Assembly (NCBI RefSeq): GCF_013215705.1
Contig: NZ_JABSQR010000001.1
Location: forward strand, 1-64,000
Length of the DNA: 64,000 nucleotides
Direction: 5' to 3'
Source of the DNA: Moritella sp.
Lineage (GTDB): Bacteria > Pseudomonadota > Gammaproteobacteria > Enterobacterales > Moritellaceae
Part shown: piece by piece, positions 27,480 to 37,777 of the stretch
Numbering within the stretch: position 1 is the first letter of the stretch
Layout: every line of letters begins with the position of its first letter
Made by a program: the position numbers and the translations under genes
Notes under the pieces: model-generated
The model's database searches: none
The model's input: the letters and a program-made list of their open reading frames with translations, nothing else
What the model was told of the DNA's origin: nothing

Positions 27480-27527
27480 TAAAAAGTGGCACTGAATAGA
27501 GAATAAAATTCTATCTGAGTGCCACTT
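27480..27527 (-). terminator. Rho-independent terminator of rlmI (minus strand)
   Basis: An 11-bp perfect stem (AAAGTGGCACT / AGTGCCACTTT) plus an inner ATAGA/TCTAT pairing closes a long hairpin followed on the minus strand by TTTTT. It lies between rlmI and cdd, so cdd needs its own promoter or read-through. Confidence 0.75.
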
Positions 27528-27567
27528 TGCAACTAAATCCGATTTATTACAAGGATAGAGCTCTAAA

Positions 27568-28758
27568 TTATAAAACTTTTAGTACTAAACCGTTTAGATA
27601 ATAACCTTCTGGATAGAAGCTAGCCGTTGGATGATCACCCGCTTGTGATAAACGCTCAACGATATAAGCATCTTTACCTGCATCCAGTGCTGCATCAGCA
27701 ACAATTTTCTGGAATAACCCGTCTTCCATTAGGCCTGAACATGAGAATGTTAACAGTGTGCCGCCTGGCTTAAGTACTTGCATTGCTACAAAATTGATGT
27801 CTTTATAACCACGACAAGCCCCTTTCATTTGCGCTTTGTTTTCTGCAAATTTAGGTGGGTCAAGAATGATAGTATCAAATGTACGGCCTTCTTCACGGTA
27901 TTTACGTAGAATTTTGAATACGTCAGCACGTTCGAACTCAGCTTTCGAAAGGTCTAGTCCGTTGTGTTCCATATTACGTTTTGCAATGTCTAGCGCAGGT
28001 TGTGATAAATCAACGTTAGTGATTGATTTAGCGCCAGCTTGCAGTGCGTAAACACCGAAGCCACCAGTGTAGCTGAAGCAGTTAAGTACGTCTTTGCCTT
28101 TTGCATATTTTGCAGCAGCTTGACGGTTATCACGTTGATCAAGATAGAAACCAGTTTTGTGGCCACCTTTAATATCAACTTCAATTTTAACGCCGTTTTC
28201 TTCGATGATAACCACTTCAGGTGGCTCTTCACCTTTCAGAACACCTTTTACTAGTTCTAGACCTTCTTTTTTACGTACTGCTACATCTGAACGTTCGTAG
28301 ATGCTGCATTCTGGGTAAAGTACGCTTAATGCTGCAACCAGTGTGTCACGGTGGAATTCAGCACCGGCAGATAATAACTGACATACTAAGAAATCGTTAT
28401 AACGGTCGATTGTGATACCTGGAAGGCTATCAGATTCTGCTGCAATCAAACGGTAGCCAGTTAGGCCTTTTTCTGCGATTAACTCATCACGTAATGATTG
28501 TGCTTGTTTGATGCGCTTTTCAAAGAATGCTTGATCGATTTCTACGCCACGGTCGAAATGCCACACACGTACACGAATTTGAGACTCTGGAGAGTAGCTA
28601 CCAGATGCTAGCCATTCGCCGCCCGCACTCATGATATCAACTGTTTCACCAGCGGCTGCTTCGCCTTTCACTTTTGAAACTGCGCCAGAGAAGATCCACG
28701 GGTGTCTACGTTTAAGTGCTTTTTCTTTGCCTTTCGCAAGGATAATTTGAGCTGTCAT
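27568..28758 (-). CDS. rlmI: 23S rRNA (cytosine-C5-1962)-methyltransferase RlmI
   Basis: This 396-residue protein has an N-terminal PUA domain (about 1-80, beginning [19 protein letters not shown]) and a C-terminal Rossmann methyltransferase domain. The latter shows [15 protein letters not shown] for SAM binding, the DPPKFA catalytic loop, and FSCSG with the nucleophilic cysteine of m5C methyltransferases. It methylates C1962 of 23S rRNA (E. coli numbering). Length and order match the RlmI family. Its own terminator follows. It is not linked to metG in function but lies head-to-tail with it. Confidence 0.93.
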   Translation of the reverse strand: MTAQIILAKGKEKALKRRHPWIFSGAVSKVKGEAAAGETVDIMSAGGEWLASGSYSPESQIRVRVWHFDRGVEIDQAFFEKRIKQAQSLRDELIAEKGLTGYRLIAAESDSLPGITIDRYNDFLVCQLLSAGAEFHRDTLVAALSVLYPECSIYERSDVAVRKKEGLELVKGVLKGEEPPEVVIIEENGVKIEVDIKGGHKTGFYLDQRDNRQAAAKYAKGKDVLNCFSYTGGFGVYALQAGAKSITNVDLSQPALDIAKRNMEHNGLDLSKAEFERADVFKILRKYREEGRTFDTIILDPPKFAENKAQMKGACRGYKDINFVAMQVLKPGGTLLTFSCSGLMEDGLFQKIVADAALDAGKDAYIVERLSQAGDHPTASFYPEGYYLNGLVLKVL

Positions 28759-28790
28759 TTAAATCTCTTATTCTTCTATAGTAGATAGAT

Positions 28791-28817
28791 AAAAAGGGAC
28801 TCAGTGCGAGTCCCTTT
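28791..28817 (-). terminator. Rho-independent terminator of metG (minus strand)
   Basis: AAAGGGACTC-AGTGC-GAGTCCCTTT forms a 10-bp stem, followed on the minus strand by a T-run, 53 bases after the metG stop. Confidence 0.9.
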
Positions 28818-28869
28818 AAAGTTAGCGATAATAATAGCGATGAAACACTATTTTTATGACTAAACCGTC

Positions 28870-30933
28870 TTACATTACGCGCATGCCAGGTTCAGAACCT
28901 TCATCCGGATTTAGTACGAAGATATCGCTGCCGCCAGGGCCTGCAGCAAGTACCATACCTTCTGACAGTCCAAACTTCATCTTACGTGGTGCTAAGTTAG
29001 CAACCATAACCGTTAAGCGACCTTCAAGTTGCTCTGGCTCGTAAGCTGATTTGATACCAGCAAATACTTGACGCGTTTCGCCGCCCACATCTAAGGTTAG
29101 CTTAAGTAGTTTCTTAGCGCCTTCAACATGTTCAGCTTTTACAATTTTAGCAATACGTAAGTCAATTTTAGCAAAATCATCAAATGCGATCATTTCACCA
29201 ATTGGCTCATCTTTAAGGTGCTTATCAGAAGCTAGGTCGATAGGTGTTTCTTCAACAACTACTTCTTTCTCTTTTTCAGCAACCACTAAGTTTTGCTTAG
29301 ATGCTTCAACCATGGCTTCAACTTTGTCCATTTCAACACGTTGCATTAACGGTTTAAACTTGTTGATTTCGTGGTCTGTTAATACTGTTTTGTAGCTATC
29401 CCAGTTGAATTCATCATTTAAGAATTTTTCAACTTCAGCAATCATATCTGGTAGTACAGGTTTCAAGTAAACCGATAGGATACGGAATAAATTGATGCCC
29501 ATAGTACAAACAAGATGCGCTTCTGCTTCACAGCCTTCTTGCTTAACAAGTTGCCACGGTGCTTTGTCTGCAATGTATGCATTTGCTTTATCAGCAAGTG
29601 CCATAATTTCTTTGATCGCTTTGCTAAACTCACGCGTTTCGTAGTATTGAGCAATAGTATCGCCAGCAGCAACGAATTCAGCTAATAATGCAGGTTCTGA
29701 AATTTCGCTTGCTAGTTTTGCATCAAAACGTTTGTAGATGAAACCAGCCGTACGGCTGGCAAGATTCACTACTTTACCCACAACATCAGAGTTTACACGC
29801 TGTGCAAAATCTTCTAGATTCAAATCTAAATCAACAATCTTACTGCTTAGTTTTGCTGCGTAGTAATAACGTAGGTATTCTGGGTTTAGGTTGTCTAGGT
29901 AAGTACGCGCCATAATAAATGTGCCGCGTGATTTAGACATTTTCTTACCGTTTACAGTAACAAAACCGTGTGCAAACACACCTGTTGGCTTACGGAAACC
30001 CGTGCCTTCAAGCATTGCTGGCCAAAATAGACTATGGAAGTTGACGATGTCTTTACCAATGAAGTGATAAAGTTCAGTCGTTGAATCTTTTTTGAAGTAC
30101 TCGTCAAAATCAAGATCGTCACGACGATCACAAAGATTTTTGAAGCTACCCATATAACCGATTGGTGCGTCTAGCCAAACGTAGAAGAATTTACCCGGTG
30201 CATCCGGGATCTCGAAACCAAAGTAAGGTGCATCACGGCTGATATCCCACTGTTTCAGGCCTGTTTCAAACCATTCAGCGAGTTTATTGGCGATTTCATC
30301 TTGCAGGGCACCCGAACGTGTCCATGTTTGTAACATGTCAGAAAATGCAGGTAAGTCGAAGAAATAATGCTCTGAATCTTTAAGCACTGGCTCGGCACCA
30401 GACACAACTGATCTTGGCGAGATTAAATCCGTTGGAGAGTACGTTGCGCCACAAGCGTCACAGTTATCACCATTTTGATCTTCGCTCTTACATTCTGGGC
30501 AGATACCTTTAACAAAACGGTCCGGTAAGAACATTTCTTTTTCAGGATCGAATAGTTGTGAGATTACACGTGTTTTGATATGACCATTGTCACGCAGACG
30601 CGTGTAGATGATAGTTGCAAGTTCACGGTTTTCATCACTGTGCGTTGAATGGTAATTATCAAAACCAACATTGAAATCAGCAAAATCTGCCATATGCTCA
30701 ATTTTAGTCTGCGCGATCATTGCTTCCGGCGTAATGCCGCGCTCTTGCGCTTTAAGCATGATTGGCGTGCCGTGGGCGTCATCTGCACATACATATGTAC
30801 ATGTGTGACCACGTTGCTTTTGGAAACGAACCCAGATGTCAGTCTGGATATACTCAAGCATATGACCTAAATGAATAGGGCCATTGGCATAGGGTAATGC
30901 GCTTGTTACTAAGATTTTGCGTTCTGATGTCAT
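28870..30933 (-). CDS. metG: Methionyl-tRNA synthetase
   Basis: This 687-residue class I synthetase charges tRNA-Met. [11 protein letters not shown] is the HIGH motif (HLGH, about residues 21-24), [12 protein letters not shown] gives KMSKS, and the CPEC...CDAC knuckles bind zinc. The C-terminal 110 residues form the EMAP/Arc1p-like tRNA-binding dimer domain ([18 protein letters not shown]). Four upstream in-frame starts up to 31065 add a sequence without family similarity. I use the ATG at 30933, giving a length close to E. coli MetG (677). It is divergent from apbC, a conserved gammaproteobacterial arrangement. Confidence 0.95.
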   Translation of the reverse strand: MTSERKILVTSALPYANGPIHLGHMLEYIQTDIWVRFQKQRGHTCTYVCADDAHGTPIMLKAQERGITPEAMIAQTKIEHMADFADFNVGFDNYHSTHSDENRELATIIYTRLRDNGHIKTRVISQLFDPEKEMFLPDRFVKGICPECKSEDQNGDNCDACGATYSPTDLISPRSVVSGAEPVLKDSEHYFFDLPAFSDMLQTWTRSGALQDEIANKLAEWFETGLKQWDISRDAPYFGFEIPDAPGKFFYVWLDAPIGYMGSFKNLCDRRDDLDFDEYFKKDSTTELYHFIGKDIVNFHSLFWPAMLEGTGFRKPTGVFAHGFVTVNGKKMSKSRGTFIMARTYLDNLNPEYLRYYYAAKLSSKIVDLDLNLEDFAQRVNSDVVGKVVNLASRTAGFIYKRFDAKLASEISEPALLAEFVAAGDTIAQYYETREFSKAIKEIMALADKANAYIADKAPWQLVKQEGCEAEAHLVCTMGINLFRILSVYLKPVLPDMIAEVEKFLNDEFNWDSYKTVLTDHEINKFKPLMQRVEMDKVEAMVEASKQNLVVAEKEKEVVVEETPIDLASDKHLKDEPIGEMIAFDDFAKIDLRIAKIVKAEHVEGAKKLLKLTLDVGGETRQVFAGIKSAYEPEQLEGRLTVMVANLAPRKMKFGLSEGMVLAAGPGGSDIFVLNPDEGSEPGMRVM

Positions 30934-31136
30934 AAAAATCTGATTCATCTTGTGGTTAAAAATAAAGTTATCCGATGTTACCTGATACGACCTATAAAGC
31001 ATAGATGTTAGGCTAAAAACCCTGCTGTTTTTAGCGTATTTATTTGTGATTCTTTGCTTTATCATTGATATAGTAGATTAATAAAGTATAAATGCTTAAA
31101 AGCTAAACACTTACAAGCTCAAATAAAGAGGCGGTT

Positions 31137-32213
31137 ATGGATATTGCAAAGATCACTCGGCTCGTTGGTATTTTTCAACCTAAAAATTGGTTAAAAAATA
31201 TTGGCGACAGTAATGTATTAGAAACAATTAGCAACAAGGACGGTTGTGTTGAGATCCAGATACGGTTACCGTTTCCATCGTTGGATTTTGAAAACGACGT
31301 TAAAACTAAGTTAGCACCCAAAGTCGCGCTAATGAAAGGCGTGGAAAGCATTGAATGGGTGATAACGTTAGACATTGCGACCTTAGCCCGTTGTAACGAC
31401 GCACCTGCGATTCATGGTGTGAAGAATGTAATTGCGGTTGCGTCTGGTAAAGGTGGGGTAGGTAAGTCAACGACCACCGTTAATACGGCACTGGCATTGG
31501 CTAAAATGGGTGCGAAAGTCGGTATCATGGACGCAGATATTTACGGGCCATCAATACCATTAATGCTTGGTGTAAGTGATTCTCGCCCAGAGCAGTACGA
31601 TGGTAACAGCATGAAAGCCATTAACGCACATGGATTAGCGGTTAACAGTATTGGCTTTATTGCCCTGCATGATCAAGCGATGATCTGGCGTGGCCCAATG
31701 GCGAGTAAAGCATTAATGCAGTTGTTAAGTGAAACGCATTGGGGTGAACTCGATTATCTATTTATCGATATGCCGCCGGGCACGGGTGATATTCAATTAA
31801 CCTTGAGCCAAAATATTCCAGTGACGGGCGCATTGATCGTATCCACCCCACAAGATGTTGCACTTGCTGATGCAGCAAAAGGCATTAGCATGTTCAGACA
31901 AGTTAAAGTACCAGTATTGGGCGTTGTCGAAAACATGAGTACCCATATCTGTAGTAACTGCGGTCATGAAGAAGCCATTTTTGGTAGCGGTGGTGTAGTG
32001 AAAATGGCGGCTCGTTTTGACACTGAATGTGTTGCTCAACTACCGTTACATATTGACCTGCGTGCGGATATTGATGCTGGTACCCCCACGGTTGTGGCAC
32101 GACCTGATTCTGAATTTGCAGCTATCTATGCACAATTAGCAAATGATATTGTGAGTAAAATGTTTTTTCAAACGCACACTATATCAACAGAGATACCGAT
32201 TAAGCTAACGTAA
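31137..32213 (+). CDS. apbC: Iron-sulfur cluster carrier ATPase ApbC (Mrp family)
   Basis: This 358-residue ParA/MinD-type ATPase delivers 4Fe-4S clusters. The deviant Walker A SGKGGVGKST (103-112) and DMPPGTGD (Walker B-like) are complete. The cluster-binding CxxC appears as CSNC near residue 273. An N-terminal MIP18-like domain (about 1-90) precedes the ATPase, as in E. coli Mrp. Divergent with metG. GAGGCGGTT precedes the ATG. Three 21-bp repeats follow before udk. Confidence 0.94.
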   Translation: MDIAKITRLVGIFQPKNWLKNIGDSNVLETISNKDGCVEIQIRLPFPSLDFENDVKTKLAPKVALMKGVESIEWVITLDIATLARCNDAPAIHGVKNVIAVASGKGGVGKSTTTVNTALALAKMGAKVGIMDADIYGPSIPLMLGVSDSRPEQYDGNSMKAINAHGLAVNSIGFIALHDQAMIWRGPMASKALMQLLSETHWGELDYLFIDMPPGTGDIQLTLSQNIPVTGALIVSTPQDVALADAAKGISMFRQVKVPVLGVVENMSTHICSNCGHEEAIFGSGGVVKMAARFDTECVAQLPLHIDLRADIDAGTPTVVARPDSEFAAIYAQLANDIVSKMFFQTHTISTEIPIKLT

Positions 32214-32233
32214 TGTAGGTACTTTGATGCGCT

Positions 32234-32296
32234 ATTATAGGTATTTACTCGTTTAGTAGAGGTATTTACTAACTTATTATAGGTATTTTTCGGTTT
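32234..32296 (+). repeat. Three tandem 21-bp repeats before udk
   Basis: Three consecutive 21-base units (32234-32254, 32255-32275, 32276-32296) share the core TAGGTATTT or GAGGTATTT and a trailing TTT/CTT. The period is close to two helix turns, so repeated sites would lie on one face of the DNA. They lie 70 bases before the udk start. Role unknown. Confidence 0.7.
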
Positions 32297-32365
32297 ACTC
32301 TAGAATGACAGACTATAAATTTCTATAATAGCGGCGTCTTAGGCTCCCAACGGATCATTTTATTA

Positions 32366-33010
32366 ATGAATAATATATCTAACTCTTGTGTGATCATCGC
32401 AATCGCAGGTGCTTCTGCATCTGGTAAAAGCTTACTTTCGTCAACAATCTATAATGAACTTGTTGCAGAATTTGGCGAATCACAAATTGCAATAATTACT
32501 GAAGATTGTTATTACCGTGATCAAAGTCACCTCGAGATGGAAGAGCGAGTTAAAACAAATTATGACCATCCACAAGCGATGGATCATAAATTATTGTGCA
32601 GTCATTTACAGGATTTAAGTGACGGCAAGGCAGTAGAAATTCCAACGTACAGCTATACAGAACATACGCGTTTGGCTGAGACGATTAAATTGACACCCAA
32701 GAAAGTGATCATTTTAGAAGGTATTTTATTACTGACAGATCCAAATATCCGTGAAATTATTCACGCAAGTGTATTTATGGAGACCCCGTTAGACATTTGT
32801 TTTATCCGTCGTTTACAGCGTGATGTTGCTGAACGCGGCAGAACAATGGAATCGGTAATTGAGCAATACAATGACACGGTTCGTCCAATGTTCTTACAGT
32901 TCATTGAGCCATCAAAACAATATGCAGATCTTATTGTACCGCGTGGTGGCAAGAACCGTTTCGCGATTGATACATTAAAAGCAAAAATTTGTCAGTTATT
33001 AAACGACTAA
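32366..33010 (+). CDS. udk: Uridine kinase
   Basis: This 214-residue kinase phosphorylates uridine and cytidine in pyrimidine salvage. The Walker A loop is GASASGKS (15-22). The substrate region EDCYYRDQ, the NYDHPQAMD motif and the lid RDVAERGRT match Udk. The length equals E. coli Udk (213). It is followed 30 bases on by dcd, and the pair plus cdd makes a pyrimidine nucleotide neighbourhood. Ribosome-binding signal is weak at the ATG 32366. Confidence 0.95.
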   Translation: MNNISNSCVIIAIAGASASGKSLLSSTIYNELVAEFGESQIAIITEDCYYRDQSHLEMEERVKTNYDHPQAMDHKLLCSHLQDLSDGKAVEIPTYSYTEHTRLAETIKLTPKKVIILEGILLLTDPNIREIIHASVFMETPLDICFIRRLQRDVAERGRTMESVIEQYNDTVRPMFLQFIEPSKQYADLIVPRGGKNRFAIDTLKAKICQLLND

Positions 33011-33040
33011 TAACACAGCACCTATTCAAAGAGAGAAAAC

Positions 33041-33643
33041 ATGCGCCTGTGCGATACAGATATTGAAAAATACTTAGATGATGGTCGAATTTCTATAGAG
33101 CCAAGACCTGAACAAAGTAAAATTAGTGGCGTAAGCGTTGATGTTACTTTAGGTAACGAATTTCGAGTGTTTCAGGCTCATAACGCGCCTTATATTGATT
33201 TGAGTGGCCCTAAAGAAGAAGTGGCTATTCAGCTTGATAAAGTCATGAGCGACGAAATCGTAATACCTGACGGTGAAGCATTTATCTTACACCCAGGTGA
33301 ATTTGCTTTATCGGTAACGTTTGAGAAAGTAACGTTGCCTGCGGATATCGTGGGTTGGTTAGATGGACGTTCATCACTCGCTCGTCTTGGTCTTATGGTG
33401 CATGTAACAGCACATCGTATTGATCCGGGCTGGTCTGGTCGTATCGTACTTGAGTTTTATAACAGTGGTAAATTGCCGCTAGCATTACGTCCTAAAATGA
33501 CCATTGCTGCGTTAAACTTTGAAACACTGACTGCACCGGCAGCACGTCCTTACAATAAACGTAAAGATGCGAAGTATAAAAACCAACATGGTGCCGATAC
33601 AAGCCGTATTAACCAAGACGATAATAGCAATCAAAGTGCATAA
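33041..33643 (+). CDS. dcd: dCTP deaminase
   Basis: This 200-residue enzyme deaminates dCTP to dUTP, the main source of dTMP precursor in gammaproteobacteria. The trimer-fold dUTPase-like sequence includes [15 protein letters not shown], the catalytic-loop [14 protein letters not shown] and the C-terminal [20 protein letters not shown] (last motif within 20 residues), which closes over the substrate. AAAGAGAG precedes the ATG. Co-oriented with udk. A strong bidirectional terminator follows. Confidence 0.95.
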   Translation: MRLCDTDIEKYLDDGRISIEPRPEQSKISGVSVDVTLGNEFRVFQAHNAPYIDLSGPKEEVAIQLDKVMSDEIVIPDGEAFILHPGEFALSVTFEKVTLPADIVGWLDGRSSLARLGLMVHVTAHRIDPGWSGRIVLEFYNSGKLPLALRPKMTIAALNFETLTAPAARPYNKRKDAKYKNQHGADTSRINQDDNSNQSA

Positions 33644-33692
33644 TGATTACTCAGTCATATAATGAGTAGCTAACTGGACTTAATTCGAATAC

Positions 33693-33731
33693 AAAAATGC
33701 CCATCACCGTTAAAGTGATGGGCATTTTTTT
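33693..33731. terminator. Bidirectional terminator between dcd and YjiH gene
   Basis: AAAAATGCCCATCAC pairs perfectly with GTGATGGGCATTTTT (15 bp, 7-base loop) with T-run and A-run on the two sides. It serves both convergent genes. Confidence 0.93.
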
Positions 33732-33758
33732 GTTTACGTTTTCTTAGCTAACCGTAAT

Positions 33759-35150
33759 TTAGAAGATTAGATGTGCAACACCTGTGATAATCGGCAGTGT
33801 TATGATTGTACGGAGTACGAAGATAATAAATAGGTCAACGATATTAACGGGTATTTTACTGCCTAACAGTAATGCGCCCACTTCTGACATATAGATAAGT
33901 TGCGATACTGATACACCGGCAATAATGAATCGAGTCATATCACTTTCCATTGATGTAGCCAGAATACTTGGTACAAACATATCCGCAAAACCAACCACTA
34001 ACGATTCAGATGCAAGAGCCGCTTCTGGCACGTTCATGAATTCAAGGTAATACATGAACGGTTTACCAAGTACTGCAAATACCGACGTGTATTCCGCGAT
34101 AAGTAGACCAACAGTGCCGATTGCCATTACCACAGGTAAGATACCAAACACCATATGCGTTGCATTTTTTAAACCTTCGATAAACACTGTTTTGTATGAG
34201 GTTACTTTTGATGCTCTATCAACGGCTTGGGCAATACCCCATGAGAACACAGTGTGTCCAGTTGGGATCGACTCTAAATCGTGGTTTTTTGGTGTACCAT
34301 CAATATAGATATCTTTTTTCCAACATAGTGGTGGCAGTTTAGGCACTATGATCGCCGCTACGATACCTGATAATGTGATTGCCATGTAGTAAGGTAAAAA
34401 GTATTGCTCTAAATTAACCTGCGCAATCACAACGAGACTAAAGGTAATCGATACCGCCGAGAACGTAGTACCAATAACCGCTGCTTCACGTTGAGTATAA
34501 AACTTCTCTTGGTACTGCTTATCCGTTAATAAGATACCAACGCTGCCGTCACCTAACCAAGAGGCAATACAGTCTACCGCAGAACGTCCAGGTAGATTGA
34601 AAATAGGACGCATGATTTTAGTGCATAACGCGCCACATAACTCCAGTAAACCAAAATTAAGCAGTAACGGTAACAGCAAGCCCGCAAAGATAAATACTGC
34701 GAATAAGGTTGGTAATAAATCGTTGAGTACCAAACCACCGGTATTTTCATTCCAGATATATTCTGGACCGACTTGATAAACAGTTGCGATAGTAAAAGCA
34801 CAGCTGAGGATTCTGACGATTAGCCAAAGTGGTGTTGGCATGAATAACTCTTTGAAGAATGCACGCTCAGTAATAAATTTTGGTTTAAGCAACACGGCTA
34901 ATGTGGATGCCACAGCCATGAATGAAATGATGACGGTAATGATATTAAGTAAATAACCGTCCAATGCTGCCATTAACAATTTTGCTAATAAGGCGACTGG
35001 AATTGTCATGTCACCTTCATAGGTAACCGGTGTCATGAATAAAAATAAGCCGATTAACGAGGGTAACAAAAATCGAAGTAGTGATTTATTACTTGAGTTT
35101 GTTTTATTTATGTCACGCGGTGATTCAGCGTAAATATTATTATCTTTCAT
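33759..35150 (-). CDS. YjiH family membrane protein (nucleoside-recognition/Gate domain)
   Basis: This 463-residue polytopic protein matches the YjiH family: about ten membrane helices with Gate-domain segments (SLIGLFLFMTPVTYEG near the N-terminus, SAVDCIASWLGDGSVGILLT in the middle and GALLLGSKIPVNIVDL near the end). Gate-domain proteins are related to nucleoside transporters and SpoVM-type membrane proteins. The YjiH substrate is unknown. I chose the ATG at 35150 with AAAGGGA upstream rather than the TTG at 35189. It separates dcd from asmA, genes that are adjacent in many relatives, so it may be an insertion. Confidence 0.85.
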   Translation of the reverse strand: MKDNNIYAESPRDINKTNSSNKSLLRFLLPSLIGLFLFMTPVTYEGDMTIPVALLAKLLMAALDGYLLNIITVIISFMAVASTLAVLLKPKFITERAFFKELFMPTPLWLIVRILSCAFTIATVYQVGPEYIWNENTGGLVLNDLLPTLFAVFIFAGLLLPLLLNFGLLELCGALCTKIMRPIFNLPGRSAVDCIASWLGDGSVGILLTDKQYQEKFYTQREAAVIGTTFSAVSITFSLVVIAQVNLEQYFLPYYMAITLSGIVAAIIVPKLPPLCWKKDIYIDGTPKNHDLESIPTGHTVFSWGIAQAVDRASKVTSYKTVFIEGLKNATHMVFGILPVVMAIGTVGLLIAEYTSVFAVLGKPFMYYLEFMNVPEAALASESLVVGFADMFVPSILATSMESDMTRFIIAGVSVSQLIYMSEVGALLLGSKIPVNIVDLFIIFVLRTIITLPIITGVAHLIF

Positions 35151-35766
35151 TAAATAGTTCCCTTTTATAGGACTAACACTGAGGATCAAATTGATATAAC
35201 AGTGTTGCCACTAAATATTCCATTTCTATTTGTATATCTATTTTTACTCTAACGTTTGGAGTTTTAAACTACCTTTAACTTGATTGCCGGAGATAGTAAC
35301 TGCGAACATACATGTTAGAAACATATTATTAACACCACGTGTCAGGGATCATGAAAATAAAATGTTTTATGGAACTTTAGGTGCGCCAGCTCGCATAAAT
35401 CGTTTTTAAACTTAATTTATTATATGGATTAGTGTGTTTTTTCTAGTTTTTTATTTCTATAAATAATAGATATGCAGTAATTATGATTATGTTTTCGTAT
35501 TTAAGCTATATTTGTGAATAATATTCAAATAACGAAATTGTTTTTATGATTGTTTTTTGAGCTAACTGTTTCGTTTTGTAGAATATAATGAGAAATTTCT
35601 GAAATATAATTAAAACTTGTTAATTATTTGTATCGATAATATGTATTGTTGTTAATCTTTCTGCTTTCTGGTAATTACATGATATTATTAGGCTAGGTGG
35701 CGTTAACATAAAGCTTGGCGCGTTATCTTAATTGATTTAGATGTATTTTTATAAGGTGATTTTAGG
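35151..35766. other. Long AT-rich divergent intergenic region
   Basis: About 620 bases between the divergent YjiH and asmA genes show no open frame of note. It is markedly AT-rich, with T-runs and many TATA-like stretches, and probably holds both promoters and possible nucleoid-protein binding. A weak CRP-like half match (TGTGAATAATATTCAAA near 35514) is not convincing. Confidence 0.4.
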
Positions 35767-37695
35767 ATGAAAAAAGTACTGCTTGGTATTGGCGGGCTCA
35801 TTGCGATAATTTTTATCGTGAGTGTTATTGCAATTAAATTCCTGGTTAATGAAGAATTAATTAAAGATAATTTGATTGAGCAAGTAAAGCAATTGACTAA
35901 ACAAGACGTCACGATTGAAGGGGACTTACATTTAACCTTTTATCCACAGATTGGTTTTGAATTAGGCAAACTTACCTTATTTAATCAACATGAATATGCA
36001 GACTCGAAACAAATTGAAGTGAAGAGTGTGCATGCCGCCGTTGAGCTTATGTCGCTATTGACTAAAACAATTGTGGTAACGAATGTGCAAGTTGATGGCT
36101 TAACAGTGAATGTGGAGACGTTAGCTGATGGCCGTAATAACATGGATGAGTTACTTGCTAGATTAGCGCCGCCAGAAAAGCCATTATCAAACGAAGATAT
36201 TCAAGCGATTAAGGTAACAGCAGAAGGCGAGATTGCCAAAAGTGAATATCAATTTGTAGTTAAAGGGGTGAATATAACCAACGCCCAGTTATCTTTGAAT
36301 AATCGCCAAGACGGCACCTATCATAAATTGTCTGACAGCAGCTTAAATATTGGCGAATTTGCCTTTGGTAAGCCTGTTGCGATCACATTAGCTGCAAGCT
36401 ATCGTACCAATGAGTTAACCGCTAAATTAAATACCAGCATGGTACTCACCGTTGATGAGCAATTTAACCAAATAAAATTAGCACAGCTGGATAATAAACT
36501 CGCGTTAACTGGCAAGTTACTACCTCGCCCAGAAATGACTATTTCACTGCAAGGTGACCTGACCTATGACAATGCTTATAAAACAGTAACATTTGTAGGG
36601 CTTAAATTAGCTGTCGATGAACTGACCGTCACTGGTGATTTGTCTGTCGATGTATTTTCAAAGCCGAGTATTGAATACAACCTCGCAATGAATACCCTTG
36701 TCGTTGATGATTGGCTGCCTAAGGCTGAACCTGTATCTGCAAAGAATAAATCAACAAATAACGAATCAGCGGCTAAAGGCACAGCAGGTCAAACGGGTAA
36801 AAAACAACAAGTAGAAGTTGAACCGGATCTTAGTGCGCTATCAAGTGTTAATCAAAAAGGGACATTGACGATCACTCAAATTAAGCAAGGCGAGTATGTC
36901 TTGGATAATATTAAGCTACAAAGTGAGTTAAAAGATGGTGTATTCCAGTTAACGAGACTGTCGTCTGATCTTTATGAAGGCAAGTTAATGGTTAAGGCCC
37001 TGTTAGACAGTAATAAGAAGCCTGCGGTATTCAATATTAATAGTACGCTGGAAAAAGTACAGTCAGAGCAATTAGTCACAATCGCGGCAGGTAAAAAAAT
37101 GCTGACCGGTTTGGTTGATGTAGACGTGCGTTTAAGCGGTAAAGGTTTAACCATGACCAAGTTGAAGTCGATGACTAAGGGTACGATTAATACCACGTTT
37201 TCTGATGGCGCTGTGTTAGGGATTAATGTGGCACAAGAAGTGCGTAAAGCGATTGCTATGTTTAGCAAGAAACCTGTCGGTAATGCGGATCAAAGTGAAC
37301 AGACAGATTTCAGCGCGATGGTAGCAAACTTTAAACTCGGTGGTGGTAAGTTAACATCGACGAAGATCGATTTGGCTTCACCTGCGATCAAGGTTGATGG
37401 CCAGGGCTATGCAGATCTGATGCGTGAAAAACTTGATTTTACTTTTGGCGCCTCAGTGGCCGAAAATATTGGTGGTCAATCGAGTTCAACAATGAAGGCT
37501 ATTCGTGACTTGCGTCTTCCTGTCGAAGTGAAAGGCAGCTTTGCAGCGCCAAGTATTAAAGTTGATTTCGGTGATATTACTAAACAAGTCATTGAGCTTG
37601 AAAAAGATAAACTGATTAATAAGTATCTTGGATCCGACGAAGACAAGAATAAAATTAAGAATAAAATATTTAGAGGTTTGAAAAAACTATTCTAA
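35767..37695 (+). CDS. asmA: AsmA family protein
   Basis: This 642-residue protein has an N-terminal signal anchor (about 4-27) and a long periplasmic part of the AsmA type: the AsmA opening DNLIEQVKQLTKQDVTIEGD, a Ser/Lys-rich linker near residues 325-345, and the C-terminal segment with GTINTTFSDGAVLGINVAQ. AsmA-like proteins are inner-membrane bridging proteins linked to phospholipid transport to the outer membrane. GATTTTAGG precedes the ATG. A 36-base perfect inverted repeat terminates it. Confidence 0.88.
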   Translation: MKKVLLGIGGLIAIIFIVSVIAIKFLVNEELIKDNLIEQVKQLTKQDVTIEGDLHLTFYPQIGFELGKLTLFNQHEYADSKQIEVKSVHAAVELMSLLTKTIVVTNVQVDGLTVNVETLADGRNNMDELLARLAPPEKPLSNEDIQAIKVTAEGEIAKSEYQFVVKGVNITNAQLSLNNRQDGTYHKLSDSSLNIGEFAFGKPVAITLAASYRTNELTAKLNTSMVLTVDEQFNQIKLAQLDNKLALTGKLLPRPEMTISLQGDLTYDNAYKTVTFVGLKLAVDELTVTGDLSVDVFSKPSIEYNLAMNTLVVDDWLPKAEPVSAKNKSTNNESAAKGTAGQTGKKQQVEVEPDLSALSSVNQKGTLTITQIKQGEYVLDNIKLQSELKDGVFQLTRLSSDLYEGKLMVKALLDSNKKPAVFNINSTLEKVQSEQLVTIAAGKKMLTGLVDVDVRLSGKGLTMTKLKSMTKGTINTTFSDGAVLGINVAQEVRKAIAMFSKKPVGNADQSEQTDFSAMVANFKLGGGKLTSTKIDLASPAIKVDGQGYADLMREKLDFTFGASVAENIGGQSSSTMKAIRDLRLPVEVKGSFAAPSIKVDFGDITKQVIELEKDKLINKYLGSDEDKNKIKNKIFRGLKKLF

Positions 37696-37709
37696 TTTGC
37701 GGTTAATAT

Positions 37710-37745
37710 AAAAAGCCTGTTAGTGATATCACTAACAGGCTTTTT
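37710..37745. terminator. Bidirectional terminator between asmA and sbcB
   Basis: A perfect 36-base palindrome (AAAAAGCCTGTTAGTGAT and its complement) with flanking A- and T-runs lies between two convergent genes. Confidence 0.93.
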
Positions 37746-37777
37746 AATGCGCTCATTTTAATTTGCTTCGTTAGCTG

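Noticed and set aside
35514-35530. CRP-like TGTGAATAATATTCAAA in the YjiH/asmA gap
   Set aside because: Only one half-site fits, and the region is AT-rich.
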